Shown: positions 1 to 8,299 of the stretch, piece by piece
Layout: each line of letters opens with the position of its first letter
Numbering within the stretch: the stretch's first letter is position 1
Origin: Clostridia bacterium
GTDB lineage: Bacteria > Bacillota_A > Clostridia > Oscillospirales > CAG-272
Length of the DNA: 64,000 bases
Direction: 5' to 3'
NCBI GenBank assembly: GCA_017468115.1
Contig: JAFUJS010000021.1
Location: forward strand, 1-64,000
Translations under genes and position numbers: made by a program
The notes under the pieces: model-generated
The model's input: the letters and a program-made list of their open reading frames with translations, nothing else
Told to the model about the DNA's origin: nothing
Databases searched by the model: none

Positions 1-243
1 GTATATAACAACGGCAATACATACAATTTCACATGGCAAAAGGGCAGACAGCTATCAAGCGCTACATTGCTTGGTAATACATATACGTACAAGTATAACC
101 AAGACGGTATACGTATAGAAAAGACAGTCGGTAGCAAAACTCATATATACACCCTTAATGGTACTCAAATATCAAGAGAAACCATAAAGACAGGCAGAGA
201 GACAGGGGACGGTTCCTCGTCCCCTGACACATCGGATTCTTAA
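1..243 (+). pseudogene. C-terminal fragment of an RHS/YD-repeat protein, cut by a repeat element
   Basis: Frame 1 is open from the window edge to a TAA at 241-243. It encodes YD-repeat-like text such as YNFTWQKGRQLSS and YTYKYNQDGIRIEKTV, typical of the beta-strand repeats of RHS/wall-associated cell-surface proteins. After about residue 66 the RHS-like text stops. The frame then runs into a dispersed repeat (starting at 199) that also occurs at 44626, giving an artificial tail GDGSSSPDTSDS. The usual RHS core end and C-terminal toxin are therefore missing. The 5' part lies outside the window, so whether a full-length protein is made cannot be seen. Similarity to RHS is by eye only. Confidence 0.6.
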
Positions 244-294
244 AATTCTTATATTCACAAACAAAAAAGTGCGACCCTGTGTCGCACTTTTTTG
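199..294 (+). repeat. Dispersed repeat, copy 1: palindrome, linker and terminator hairpin
   Basis: The unit opens with an 8-bp perfect dyad (CAGGGGAC ... GTCCCCTG), continues with a linker containing GGATTCTTAAAATTCTTATA, and ends in the terminator hairpin GTGCGAC/GTCGCAC. A closely similar unit (about 85% by eye) is at 44626-44720. In that copy the one stem difference leaves a G-T wobble, so the pairing is kept. Both copies sit exactly where a coding sequence is cut short. REP- or MITE-like, non-autonomous; no transposase is visible in the window. Confidence 0.7.
263..294 (+). terminator. Intrinsic terminator, GTGCGAC/GTCGCAC hairpin
   Basis: A 7-bp stem with a CCTGT loop is flanked by an A-run and followed by six T residues. 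It is one of four near-identical hairpins in the window (also 20886, 39180 and 44690). It ends transcription from the RHS fragment and insulates the downstream operon. Confidence 0.8.
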
Positions 295-342
295 CTTTGG
301 GAAGGGGAATGAAGGGCAAGGAGGGGGAGAAAAATTAATTAC

Positions 343-361
343 TTAAGAGTTTTACTCTTAA
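343..361 (+). promoter_or_regulatory. Dyad TTAAGAGT-TTT-ACTCTTAA upstream of the sugar operon promoter
   Basis: A perfect 8-bp inverted repeat with a 3-nt centre lies 15 bp upstream of the -35 box of the 460-6374 operon. No T-run follows it and another terminator already sits at 263-294. An operator for a transcription factor is therefore the more likely role; this is inference. Confidence 0.45.
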
Positions 362-376
362 AAAACGAAAAAACCA

Positions 377-405
377 TTGAATTAATTTGGGGAGTGTATT
401 ATAAT
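377..405 (+). promoter_or_regulatory. Sigma-A promoter of the catabolic operon
   Basis: TTGAAT (377-382), a 17-bp spacer and TATAAT (400-405), about 55 bp before the ATG at 460. Because it overlaps an alternative in-frame start at 394, translation must begin at 460. Confidence 0.75.
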
Positions 406-459
406 ATAGGCAGGAATATGCCTTTTAGGCATAAAGCCACAGCTTTCTTGGAGGTACAT

Positions 460-1290
460 ATGGCAAAAGTAAGACTTTGCGCCTTTGCAGACGAGGCGTG
501 CCCGAATCTGGACGGACAAATTTCGGCGCTTAAAAGAAACAACATTTCCCTTTTGGAAATCCGTGGGGTAAATGGCAAGAACATAAAGGACCTTTCCTAC
601 GACGAGGTAAGAGAGGTTAAAGCAAAGCTTGATATGGCAGGCATTGGCGTTTGGTCCATCGGCTCCCCTGTGGGCAAGGCAGACACCGACAAGGATTGGG
701 ACGTGCAGACAGAGTCCTTTAAGAAGCTGTGCGACTTTGCAAAAATCCTAGGGGCGGAAAAGATAAGAATGTTCAGCTTCTATTCAAAGGATTGGGACAG
801 GGTAAAGGCTCGCCTTTGTGAGCTTGTGGCGCTGACCCCGGAGGGCATTACCCTTTGCCACGAGAACGAAAAGGGCATTTATGGCGACACCACAGACTGC
901 TGTGAGCAGATACAAAGGACAATCCCACAGCTAAGGGCGGTATTCGACCCTGCAAACCTTGTGCAATGCGGACAGGACACCAAGGCGGCATGGCAGACCC
1001 TTAACCCCTATGTTGATTACCTACACATAAAGGATGCACTTGCAAGCGGACAGGTTGTGCCTGCAGGCGAGGGCATTGGCAACCTTGAATTTATAATTGA
1101 CAGCTACATAAAAATGGGCGGAGAGGTAATGACCCTTGAGCCGCACCTGACAGAGTTCTGCGGACTTAAGGACCTTGAAAACGGAGAAAGCATGTCAGAA
1201 GAAAAGCGCTACGCCACTGAGGACGAGGCGTTTGATGCAGGCGTTTATGCGCTAAAGCAAATACTTGATAGATTAGGAGTAGAATACTAA
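460..1290 (+). CDS. Sugar phosphate isomerase/epimerase, TIM-barrel family
   Basis: A 276-residue protein of the xylose-isomerase-like TIM-barrel (AP endonuclease 2) superfamily, which catalyses metal-dependent isomerisation or epimerisation of sugars and keto acids. Visible ligand-type motifs along the barrel are CHENE, VFDPAN, LHIKDA and LEPHL, giving the usual Glu, Asp, His and Glu spread. The start at 460 is chosen because TTGGAGG sits 6 nt upstream and the promoter -10 box lies over the earlier start at 394. First gene of a six-gene operon; its stop overlaps the next ATG (TAATG). Substrate is unknown. With glycerate kinase and two dehydrogenases downstream, a role in breaking down a sugar or sugar acid is likely. 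Confidence 0.82.
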   Translation: MAKVRLCAFADEACPNLDGQISALKRNNISLLEIRGVNGKNIKDLSYDEVREVKAKLDMAGIGVWSIGSPVGKADTDKDWDVQTESFKKLCDFAKILGAEKIRMFSFYSKDWDRVKARLCELVALTPEGITLCHENEKGIYGDTTDCCEQIQRTIPQLRAVFDPANLVQCGQDTKAAWQTLNPYVDYLHIKDALASGQVVPAGEGIGNLEFIIDSYIKMGGEVMTLEPHLTEFCGLKDLENGESMSEEKRYATEDEAFDAGVYALKQILDRLGVEY

Positions 1291-2060
1291 TGGAAATCGG
1301 AGCACAATTTTACACATTAAGAGACAAGGCAAAGGACCTACAGGGTCTTAGCGAGTGCCTGAAAAGAGTTCGTGATATAGGCTACACCTGCGTACAGCTT
1401 TCCGGTGTTTGCGACTACGAGCCGGAGTGGATTAAGGAGCAGCTTTTGGCAAACGACCTAAGGTGCGTGCTTACCCATTACAGCGGCGAGGAAATTAAAA
1501 ACAACACCGTGGCTGCAGTAGAAAGACACAAGGCATTTGGCTGTGATTATATCGGTCTTGGCATTATTCCAACAGCCAAGAACTTTAAGGAAAACGGCAT
1601 TACAAGAGAGGACATTGACGAGTTTATAAGGCAATACAAGGCGCCTGCACAGAAAATGAAGGAGCTTGGCGCAAAGCTCTTTGTCCACAACCACCATTGG
1701 GAAATGGGCAGAATTGACGGGGAGTTAATCCTTGACCTTATCACTAAGGACTTCGATGTGTCCGAGCTTGGTATTACGCTTGACACCTATTGGGTGCAGT
1801 ATGGCGGTATGGACCCTGCGGAGCTTATTGCAAAATTAAAGGGCAGGGTTGAATGCGTGCACGCAAAGGACTTTATTATCGCAGGAGATAAGCAGCATAT
1901 GGCTCCTGTGGGACAGGGCAACCTTAACTTTGAAAGAATTGTTTCCTCCTGCTACGATGCAGGCACAAAATACCTGCTTGTTGAGCAGGACGACTGCTAT
2001 GGGGAGTGCCCCTTTGAGTGCCTCAAGAAAAGCTATGAATATCTAAAGAGGATTGTGTAA
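1290..2060 (+). CDS. Second TIM-barrel sugar isomerase/epimerase
   Basis: A 256-residue protein of the same superfamily as the gene before it, though clearly diverged. Barrel motifs include LFVHNHHWEM, LGITLDTYWVQ, CVHAKDF and PVGQGNLNF, matching the metal-binding His, Asp and His positions of this family. Start and stop both overlap the neighbouring genes in TAATG junctions, so translational coupling is expected. Two different epimerases beside two different dehydrogenases suggest successive oxidation and epimerisation steps on one substrate, as in inositol-type or keto-sugar pathways. The exact reaction cannot be read from the sequence. Confidence 0.82.
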   Translation: MEIGAQFYTLRDKAKDLQGLSECLKRVRDIGYTCVQLSGVCDYEPEWIKEQLLANDLRCVLTHYSGEEIKNNTVAAVERHKAFGCDYIGLGIIPTAKNFKENGITREDIDEFIRQYKAPAQKMKELGAKLFVHNHHWEMGRIDGELILDLITKDFDVSELGITLDTYWVQYGGMDPAELIAKLKGRVECVHAKDFIIAGDKQHMAPVGQGNLNFERIVSSCYDAGTKYLLVEQDDCYGECPFECLKKSYEYLKRIV

Positions 2061-3220
2061 TGAAAAAGGTTAGATTTGGTATAATCGGTATAGGAAATAT
2101 AGGTGGTATGCACCTAAACAATATTATGGAGGGCAAGTGCCCCGAGGTGGAGCTTAGCGCAGTTTGCGACCTTAAAACAGAGCTTCTTGACGAGGTTAAG
2201 GCAAACCACCCGCAAATTGCAACCTTTGAGGATGCAGAGGCTATGATGGACAGCGGACTTATTGATGCTGTTTTGGTTGCCGTGCCTCACTACGACCACC
2301 CGAAATTTGCAATTATGGCAATGGAAAAGGGACTTCACGTGCTTGTTGAAAAGCCTGCCGGCGTTTACACAAAGCAGGTTTTGGAAATGAACGCTGTGGC
2401 AGATTTGCATAACGTAAAATTCGGTCTTATGATGAACCAAAGAACCAACTGCATCTATCGCAAAATGCGTGAGATTGTAAAGAGTGGCGAGATGGGACAG
2501 ATAAGAAGAACAAGCTGGATTATTACCGACTGGTACCGTCCCCAGGCATACTACAACTCCGGCGGATGGAGAGCAACCTGGTCAGGCGAGGGCGGTGGCG
2601 TGCTTCTTAACCAATGCCCACACAACCTTGACCTTTGGCAATGGATTTGCGGCTTGCCAACCAAGATAGAGGCAAAGCTGCACTTCGGCAAGTGGCACGA
2701 CATTGAGGTTGAGGACGACGTTACCGCATATTGCGAGTACGAAAACGGCGCAACAGGTATTTTTGTAACCACCACAGGCGACTGCCCCGGTACAAACCGC
2801 TTTGAAATTACCCTTGAAAAGGGTAAGCTTGTTTGCGAGGGCGGTAAGCTCAAAATGTGGAAGAGCGAAATTACCGAGCCGGAGTTTTCAAGAACCAACG
2901 AAAAGCCCTTTGGCTGGATGGAGCTTACCGAGAGCGAGGTTGAAACCGACGGCAAGAATCCACAGCACTGTGGCGTTATCAATGCCTTTGCAGGCGCAAT
3001 TTTAAGAGACGAGCCAATGGTGGCAGACGGCAGAGAGGGTATTTTCGGTCTTACCCTTTCAAACGCAATGCACCTGTCCGCTTGGCTGGGCAAGGAAATT
3101 GTCCTGAGTGAGCTTGACCACGACCTGTTTTACAGCGAGCTTGAAAAGAGAATCAAAACCTCTCGTGGCAAGAAGAACGTAAAAGAGGTAAGAAGCATCA
3201 ATATGACCGAGTCCTTTTAA
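2060..3220 (+). CDS. Gfo/Idh/MocA family NAD(P)-dependent oxidoreductase
   Basis: A 386-residue dehydrogenase. The N-terminal Rossmann domain starts with GIIGIGNIGGMH (about residues 7-18), and the family's EKP catalytic-lysine motif reads EKPAGVY at 97-103. The C-terminal alpha/beta domain contains WRATWSGEGGGVLLNQCPHNLDLW, the substrate-site region of this family (quoted in part: GEGGGVLLNQ). It oxidises or reduces a hydroxyl on a sugar, polyol or derivative. Its close relative is the next gene, which shares NQRTN, WYR and the GEGGGVL block, so the pair probably arose by tandem duplication. ATG overlaps the previous stop. Confidence 0.88.
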   Translation: MKKVRFGIIGIGNIGGMHLNNIMEGKCPEVELSAVCDLKTELLDEVKANHPQIATFEDAEAMMDSGLIDAVLVAVPHYDHPKFAIMAMEKGLHVLVEKPAGVYTKQVLEMNAVADLHNVKFGLMMNQRTNCIYRKMREIVKSGEMGQIRRTSWIITDWYRPQAYYNSGGWRATWSGEGGGVLLNQCPHNLDLWQWICGLPTKIEAKLHFGKWHDIEVEDDVTAYCEYENGATGIFVTTTGDCPGTNRFEITLEKGKLVCEGGKLKMWKSEITEPEFSRTNEKPFGWMELTESEVETDGKNPQHCGVINAFAGAILRDEPMVADGREGIFGLTLSNAMHLSAWLGKEIVLSELDHDLFYSELEKRIKTSRGKKNVKEVRSINMTESF

Positions 3221-3234
3221 GTTGAGGTAGGATT

Positions 3235-4347
3235 TTGAACATAAGGGTAGGAATTATAGGCGTAGGAAACATAGGCTCCGCCCATGCAGGCGCAATCTAT
3301 GGCGGTATGGTTAAGGGCATGGAGCTTGGCGCCCTTTGCGACATAAGCCAAAAAAGGCGAGAGGAGCTTTTCGAGCTTTACAAGGACGTGCCTATATACG
3401 AGGACTATATACAAATGCTTGATAGCGGCAGGGTAGATGCGGTAATTATCGCCACCCCCCACTACTTCCATCCAAAAATGGCAGAGCAAAGCATAAAAAG
3501 AAAAATACACACCCTGACAGAAAAGCCCATAGGCGTTTTCACAAAGGGTATTTTACCGCTGTGGAATTTGGCTAAGGAAAATGGCGTTTTGTTTGCCATT
3601 ATGCTTAACCAAAGGACAAACAAGCTCTTCAAGCTTGCAAAGGAGCTGATTGATGGTGGAAGAATCGGACAGATAAGCTACTCTCATTACGAGGTTACAA
3701 ACTGGTACAGGACAGAGGAATACTATCGGTCAGCCACCTGGCGTGGCAGCTGGCAGGGCGAGGGCGGCGGCGTGCTTATAAACCAAGCCCCCCACAATCT
3801 TGACCTTTGGTGCTGGCTGTGCGGTATGCCAAAAAGGCTTAAGGCACTCTGCCGTGAGGGCGCCTACCACAATATTGAGGTAGAGGACTATGCCGAGATT
3901 TTTGCAGAGTATCAGGGTGGCGCCGTTGGCGTATTTATTGCCTCAACAGGCATAGAAAACGGCAAAAACAGGCTTGAAATTAAGGGCGAGCGTGGCACAA
4001 TTATTCTTGAAAAGGGTGTGCTTACTCTTACCGAGGGAGAGCAGGTAAGCGAGTATTTCGACGAGGAATACAACGGGCACCTGAACATTTTAGAAAATTT
4101 TGCCTCGTCAATTTTAACAGGAGAAAAGCTGATTTCTCCTGCAATATGCGGGCTTGACAGCCTTACTGTATCAAACGGAGCTTACCTTTCATCCTGGAAG
4201 GGCGAGTGGGTAGATTTGCCCCTTGACGAGGACGAATTTCTTTCTTATCTTGAAAAAAAGATAGAGGGCGGAAAAAAAGTAAGCTTTGAGGGGCAGGAAA
4301 GCGCCATAGCCCATGAATATCTGAAGAGATGGAGCACAAGCTGGTAA
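3235..4347 (+). CDS. Gfo/Idh/MocA family oxidoreductase, tandem paralogue
   Basis: A 370-residue protein starting at a TTG with GAGGTAGGA just upstream. The Rossmann motif GIIGVGNIGSAH is at residues 6-17 and EKPIGVF at 96-102. It shares the GEGGGVL.NQ.PHNLDLW substrate-domain block with the preceding gene. Nearly the same length and collinear, so the two look like duplicated enzymes that act on successive intermediates or on two epimers. The TTG start may keep its level below that of the first copy. Same operon, 14-nt gap. Confidence 0.87.
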   Translation: MNIRVGIIGVGNIGSAHAGAIYGGMVKGMELGALCDISQKRREELFELYKDVPIYEDYIQMLDSGRVDAVIIATPHYFHPKMAEQSIKRKIHTLTEKPIGVFTKGILPLWNLAKENGVLFAIMLNQRTNKLFKLAKELIDGGRIGQISYSHYEVTNWYRTEEYYRSATWRGSWQGEGGGVLINQAPHNLDLWCWLCGMPKRLKALCREGAYHNIEVEDYAEIFAEYQGGAVGVFIASTGIENGKNRLEIKGERGTIILEKGVLTLTEGEQVSEYFDEEYNGHLNILENFASSILTGEKLISPAICGLDSLTVSNGAYLSSWKGEWVDLPLDEDEFLSYLEKKIEGGKKVSFEGQESAIAHEYLKRWSTSW

Positions 4348-4364
4348 AAAACGGGGGTAGCTAT

Positions 4365-5498
4365 ATGAAGGTGGTTATTGCCATAGATTCCTTTAAGGGC
4401 TGTCTTTCCTCCCACGAGGCAGGGCAGGCGGTTAAAGAGGGCTTTTTAGAAACAGACAGCAGTATAAACGCCCTTGTATACCCTGTGGCAGACGGTGGCG
4501 AGGGCACGGTTGAGGCGCTTGCATCCTTAAATGGCTCAACTCTGGTTAGTGCCAAGGCAAGGGACCCCTTGGGCAGGGAAATAGAATGTAAATATGCTGT
4601 TTTGGCAGACAAAACAGCAGTAATTGAAATGTCGGCGGCAGCAGGCTTGCCACTTCTTAAAAAAGAGGAAAGAAACCCCCTTTACACCTCCACCTATGGC
4701 GTAGGTCAGCTTATTCTTGACGCCATAAGCCGTGGCTGTCGGGAGCTTATTATCGGCATCGGCGGTAGCAGTACAAACGATGGCGGTGTGGGTATGCTTT
4801 CTGCCCTTGGCGTAAAGCTTTACGACAGCAGGGGCGAGGAAATTCCTTGGGGCGCTATCGGTCTTAAGGACCTTTCCACAATAGACGTAAGCGGTCTGTG
4901 CCCACAGATAAAGGAATGTAAAATCAGCGTTGCCTGCGACGTTAAAAATCCCCTTTGCGGCAAAAACGGCGCAAGCCGTATCTACGGCCCGCAAAAGGGT
5001 GCAGACGAAAAAACGGTTTTGCTTCTTGATAGGTGGCTTGAAAATTATGGCAGGCTTACAAAAGAGCTTTCGCCTAAGGCGGACGTAAACAAAGAGGGCG
5101 CAGGGGCGGCAGGCGGACTTGGCTTTGCCTTTCTTGCCTATCTTAACGGGGAGCTAAGACCCGGTGCACAGCTAATACTTGACAAGGTGGGGCTTGAAGC
5201 AGATATTCGTGATTGCGACCTTGTTGTAACGGGCGAGGGCAGGCTGGACGGGCAGTCCATAAACGGAAAAACACCGGTGGGCGTGTCGATAATTGCAAAG
5301 AAATATAATAAATATGTAATAGCCCTGGCAGGCTCCTTGGGGGACGACCTAAGGGGTCTTGAGCCATACATTGACAGGTGCTATGGCATAAACGGACAGG
5401 CTTTTGACCTTGAAGAGGCGCTAAAGCCTGAAAACGCAAGGGCGAATCTTAAAAATACAATAAAAAAAGCTCTAAGTGAGCTTAGAAAAGAGGCATAA
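4365..5498 (+). CDS. glxK: Glycerate kinase (GlxK type)
   Basis: A 377-residue kinase of the GlxK/GarK family, which phosphorylates D-glycerate to a phosphoglycerate that enters glycolysis. Motifs: MKVVIAIDSFKGCLSS at the N terminus, VADGGEGTVEAL, the glycine-rich GIGGSSTNDGGVG, and VTGEGRLDGQ near the C terminus. Length is typical. The start is placed at the ATG at 4365 (GGGGGTAG upstream) rather than an in-frame ATG at 4329 that would overlap the previous gene and add 12 unlike residues. It suggests the operon's pathway ends in glycerate. Confidence 0.9.
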   Translation: MKVVIAIDSFKGCLSSHEAGQAVKEGFLETDSSINALVYPVADGGEGTVEALASLNGSTLVSAKARDPLGREIECKYAVLADKTAVIEMSAAAGLPLLKKEERNPLYTSTYGVGQLILDAISRGCRELIIGIGGSSTNDGGVGMLSALGVKLYDSRGEEIPWGAIGLKDLSTIDVSGLCPQIKECKISVACDVKNPLCGKNGASRIYGPQKGADEKTVLLLDRWLENYGRLTKELSPKADVNKEGAGAAGGLGFAFLAYLNGELRPGAQLILDKVGLEADIRDCDLVVTGEGRLDGQSINGKTPVGVSIIAKKYNKYVIALAGSLGDDLRGLEPYIDRCYGINGQAFDLEEALKPENARANLKNTIKKALSELRKEA

Positions 5499-6374
5499 AT
5501 GCGTAACTTGATTTTAGGAACAGACTGGGGCGAGGACTGCGACGACTGCGTGGCGGTGCGCCTTTTGGCAAGAGCACACAAAAGGGGAGAAATCAACCTT
5601 TTGGGCATAGAAATCAACACCTATGTAGAGGAAAGTGGGCCGTCGCTGTATGCCTTTTTGAAAACCGAGGGCGTTATGGTGCCAATCGGTGTTGACACAG
5701 CCTTTAAGCACAAGATAAAGCACGTTACATACCAAAAAATCCTTGCCCCTATGGCAGAGGACAAGAAAAATGAGGACTTTGAAACCTCTGTAAGGCTATA
5801 CAGACGCCTGCTGGCAGAGGCAAAGGAGCCTGTGGAGATTATGGAAATCGGCTTTTTGGGTGCTGTTTCAAGGGCACTGCATAGCGGAGCTGACGACATT
5901 TCCCCAAAAACAGGAATGGAGCTGTTTGCCGAAAAGGTTTCACGTATGTGGATTATGGGCGGCAAATGGGACGAGCAGGGTGGCAAGGAATATAACCTTT
6001 CCGCTTACGAGGAGGTTGCAACCGACGCCTACAATTTTGTAAACTTCTGTCCCTGCCCTGTAACATATCTTGGCTGGGAGGTTGGACACAACCTTATCAC
6101 AGGCGACAACCTGCCAAGCACCGATATTTTGTTTGACCTAATTAAGGCTCATTCGGGCGGACCGGGCAGAGAGTCCTGGGACCCAATGCTTGTTTATATG
6201 ACAATTTTGGGAGACGAAAAAAAGGCAGGCTACAACACAGTTTCCTGCGACTTTTCACTTGATAAAGAGGGAAGAAATTACTTTACTCCCAACGAAAAGA
6301 GCCAAAGCCGCTTTGTGGTAAAGAAATTTGAGGACAGCTACTACAAGGAAATAATAAATAACGCAATTATTTAA
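5499..6374 (+). CDS. Nucleoside-hydrolase-like (IUNH superfamily) protein
   Basis: A 291-residue protein whose first residues, ILGTDWGEDCDDCVA, resemble the N-terminal Asp cluster that binds calcium and ribose in inosine-uridine nucleoside hydrolases. Spacing differs from the usual DxDxxxDD because of an extra acidic/Cys insertion. Other family-like parts are a central MEIGFLGAVSRAL and a MWIMGGKWDEQGG loop. It would cleave an N- or O-ribosyl bond, or act on a related glycoside. ATG follows the glxK stop directly, so it is last in the operon. The true substrate is uncertain and may not be a nucleoside, given the company it keeps. Confidence 0.7.
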   Translation: MRNLILGTDWGEDCDDCVAVRLLARAHKRGEINLLGIEINTYVEESGPSLYAFLKTEGVMVPIGVDTAFKHKIKHVTYQKILAPMAEDKKNEDFETSVRLYRRLLAEAKEPVEIMEIGFLGAVSRALHSGADDISPKTGMELFAEKVSRMWIMGGKWDEQGGKEYNLSAYEEVATDAYNFVNFCPCPVTYLGWEVGHNLITGDNLPSTDILFDLIKAHSGGPGRESWDPMLVYMTILGDEKKAGYNTVSCDFSLDKEGRNYFTPNEKSQSRFVVKKFEDSYYKEIINNAII

Positions 6375-6403
6375 TTGAAAAAAGCACATTCTTGTGCTAA
6401 AAT
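6375..6403 (+). promoter_or_regulatory. Promoter of dxs with a dyad in its spacer
   Basis: TTGAAA (6375-6380), a 17-bp spacer and TAAAAT (6398-6403). The spacer holds an inverted repeat AGCACA-TTCT-TGTGCT (tail overlapping the -10 box), which could be an operator placed between the polymerase contacts. RBS GAAAGGGGG precedes the ATG at 6435. Confidence 0.65.
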
Positions 6404-6434
6404 AATTTGAGATTTTAAGAAAGGGGGAAAATAG

Positions 6435-8258
6435 ATGGAAAGCAGGCTAGAGGACCTAAAGAGCAAAAAGGTTTCGGAGCTGGGCGCTGTTTGTGGCGAG
6501 ATAAGAGGACAAATTATTGATGCCGTGTCGAAAAATGGCGGACACCTGGCATCTAACCTTGGCATTATTGAGGCAACCGTTGCACTACACTATGTATTTA
6601 ATTCCCCTAAGGATAAGATAATCTTTGACGTGGGGCATCAATGCTATGCCCACAAGATTTTAACAGGCAGAGATAAGGAGCTTTCCACGCTTCGTCAGCT
6701 TGGCGGACTTTCAGGCTTTACAAGCAGGCAGGAGAGCCGGCACGATGTGTTTTATGAGGGGCACAGCGGTGCGTCAATATCTGCCGCCCTCGGTATTGCC
6801 GAGGCAAACAGAATTAAGGGGGACGATAGCTACACTGTTGCGGTAATCGGCGACGGCTCCGTTACCAACGGTATGGTTTACGAGGCGCTTAATAACTGCA
6901 ATAACAAGCAGCTAAGGCTCATTATTCTGATAAACGACAACGAAATGTCCATTTCTAAAAATGTGGGCGGTATGCACAATCATTTTTCAAAGATAAGGAC
7001 AAGTAAAAAATATTTCGGCTTTAAGCGTGGAGTTGAAAAGGGTCTTGTGGTTATACCTCTTATCGGTAAGCCCCTTGCAAGGTTTGTAAGATGGCTGAAA
7101 AACGGCTTTAAGCGCATCTTTGTAAAGAAGAACATTTTCGAGGACTTAGGGCTTAGCTACATAGGTCCTGCAGACGGCAACAATGTTGCCAAGGTGGTGG
7201 CGCTTCTTAACGAGGCAAAGCGCAAAAGAGGACCTGTGGTTGTTCACGTTACAACCAAAAAGGGCTTTGGCTATGCCCCTGCCCAGAAAAACCCCGAGCT
7301 TTACCATGCAACAGGCCCCTTCGACAAGAAAAAGGGCAAGATGCCTACAAGCGAGGAAAGCTTTTCAACAGTTATGGGCAAGCACCTTGCTACCCTCGCA
7401 AAGAAGGACGACAAAATTTGTGCAATTACAGCCGCAATGGGCGAGGGCACAGGACTTTGCCACTTTGAGAAGGAGCACCCAAAGAGATTTTTCGATGTGG
7501 GTATTGCCGAGGAGCATGCAATAACATTTTCAGCAGGACTTAGCCAAAGCGGAATGAAGCCTGTTGTCAGCCTTTATTCCACCTTCGCGCAAAGGGTTTA
7601 TGACCAGGTTTTGCACGACGTTGCAATTCAGCGCCTACCTTTTACACTTTTGCTTGACAGGGCAGGGCTTGTGCCACAGGACGGCATAACCCACCAGGGC
7701 ATTTTTGATGTTTCTATCTTTTCCTCAATTCCAGATATTAGGATTTACTCTCCCGAAAAATACGAGGAGCTAAGGTGGTGTCTTGACACAGCCATAGAGG
7801 ATAACTACCTTGATATTATAAGATATCCAAAGGGCACGGAGCTTTGCTACGAGCCGGCTCTCAATATGGTAAGGGATAATGAGGATTTATTTGAATATTC
7901 CGAAAATATAGACACGTGCAATGGTGTAATTATAACCTATGGCAGAGTAACCAAGGTGGCAAGCGATGCAATTAAGGCGCTTGAGGGACAAAACATAGGT
8001 CTTATCAAGCTAATTAGAATTTGCCCTATAAACCTTGAAAAAATAAAGGAGCTTACCAGAAACGCAGGCTGGGTATATCTGCTTGAGGAAAGCTTTGAAA
8101 ACGGTTGCGTTATGGAAAAAATCGGATGTGGGCTTGAAAATAAAAAAATCAAGCTACACGCAGTTAAGGGCTTTATGGAGCACGGCACCACCGAGGAGCT
8201 TTATAACCTCTGCGGCTTCAATGTAGAAGCAATTACTAAAAATATAAAAAATCTATAA
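6435..8258 (+). CDS. dxs: 1-deoxy-D-xylulose-5-phosphate synthase
   Basis: A 607-residue enzyme that condenses pyruvate with glyceraldehyde 3-phosphate, the first step of the MEP isoprenoid pathway and a source for thiamine and pyridoxal. The TPP-binding motif GDGSVTNG..(25)..NDN spans about 139-169. The active-site histidines are seen in GGHLASNLG (H37), in YHATGPFD and in DGITHQGIFD. The transketolase-like central domain has DVGIAEEHAITF and YSTFAQRVYDQVLHD. Slightly shorter than the usual 620-640, with DGNN where many DXS have DGHD or DGHN. Own promoter and terminator, so transcribed alone; no other MEP gene is nearby. A diverged second DXS is possible. Confidence 0.88.
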   Translation: MESRLEDLKSKKVSELGAVCGEIRGQIIDAVSKNGGHLASNLGIIEATVALHYVFNSPKDKIIFDVGHQCYAHKILTGRDKELSTLRQLGGLSGFTSRQESRHDVFYEGHSGASISAALGIAEANRIKGDDSYTVAVIGDGSVTNGMVYEALNNCNNKQLRLIILINDNEMSISKNVGGMHNHFSKIRTSKKYFGFKRGVEKGLVVIPLIGKPLARFVRWLKNGFKRIFVKKNIFEDLGLSYIGPADGNNVAKVVALLNEAKRKRGPVVVHVTTKKGFGYAPAQKNPELYHATGPFDKKKGKMPTSEESFSTVMGKHLATLAKKDDKICAITAAMGEGTGLCHFEKEHPKRFFDVGIAEEHAITFSAGLSQSGMKPVVSLYSTFAQRVYDQVLHDVAIQRLPFTLLLDRAGLVPQDGITHQGIFDVSIFSSIPDIRIYSPEKYEELRWCLDTAIEDNYLDIIRYPKGTELCYEPALNMVRDNEDLFEYSENIDTCNGVIITYGRVTKVASDAIKALEGQNIGLIKLIRICPINLEKIKELTRNAGWVYLLEESFENGCVMEKIGCGLENKKIKLHAVKGFMEHGTTEELYNLCGFNVEAITKNIKNL

Positions 8259-8260
8259 AT

Positions 8261-8295
8261 AAAAAGCATCTGCAAAAATTTGCAGATGCTTTTTT
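8261..8295. terminator. Bidirectional terminator between dxs and the convergent gene
   Basis: AAGCATCTGCA/TGCAGATGCTT stem with A- and T-runs on both sides. It serves dxs on the plus strand and the convergent minus-strand gene ending at 8300. Confidence 0.88.
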
Positions 8296-8299
8296 ATAA

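Noticed and set aside
394..459. Start of the first isomerase at 394
   Set aside because: It overlaps the -10 box; the RBS and family start are at 460.
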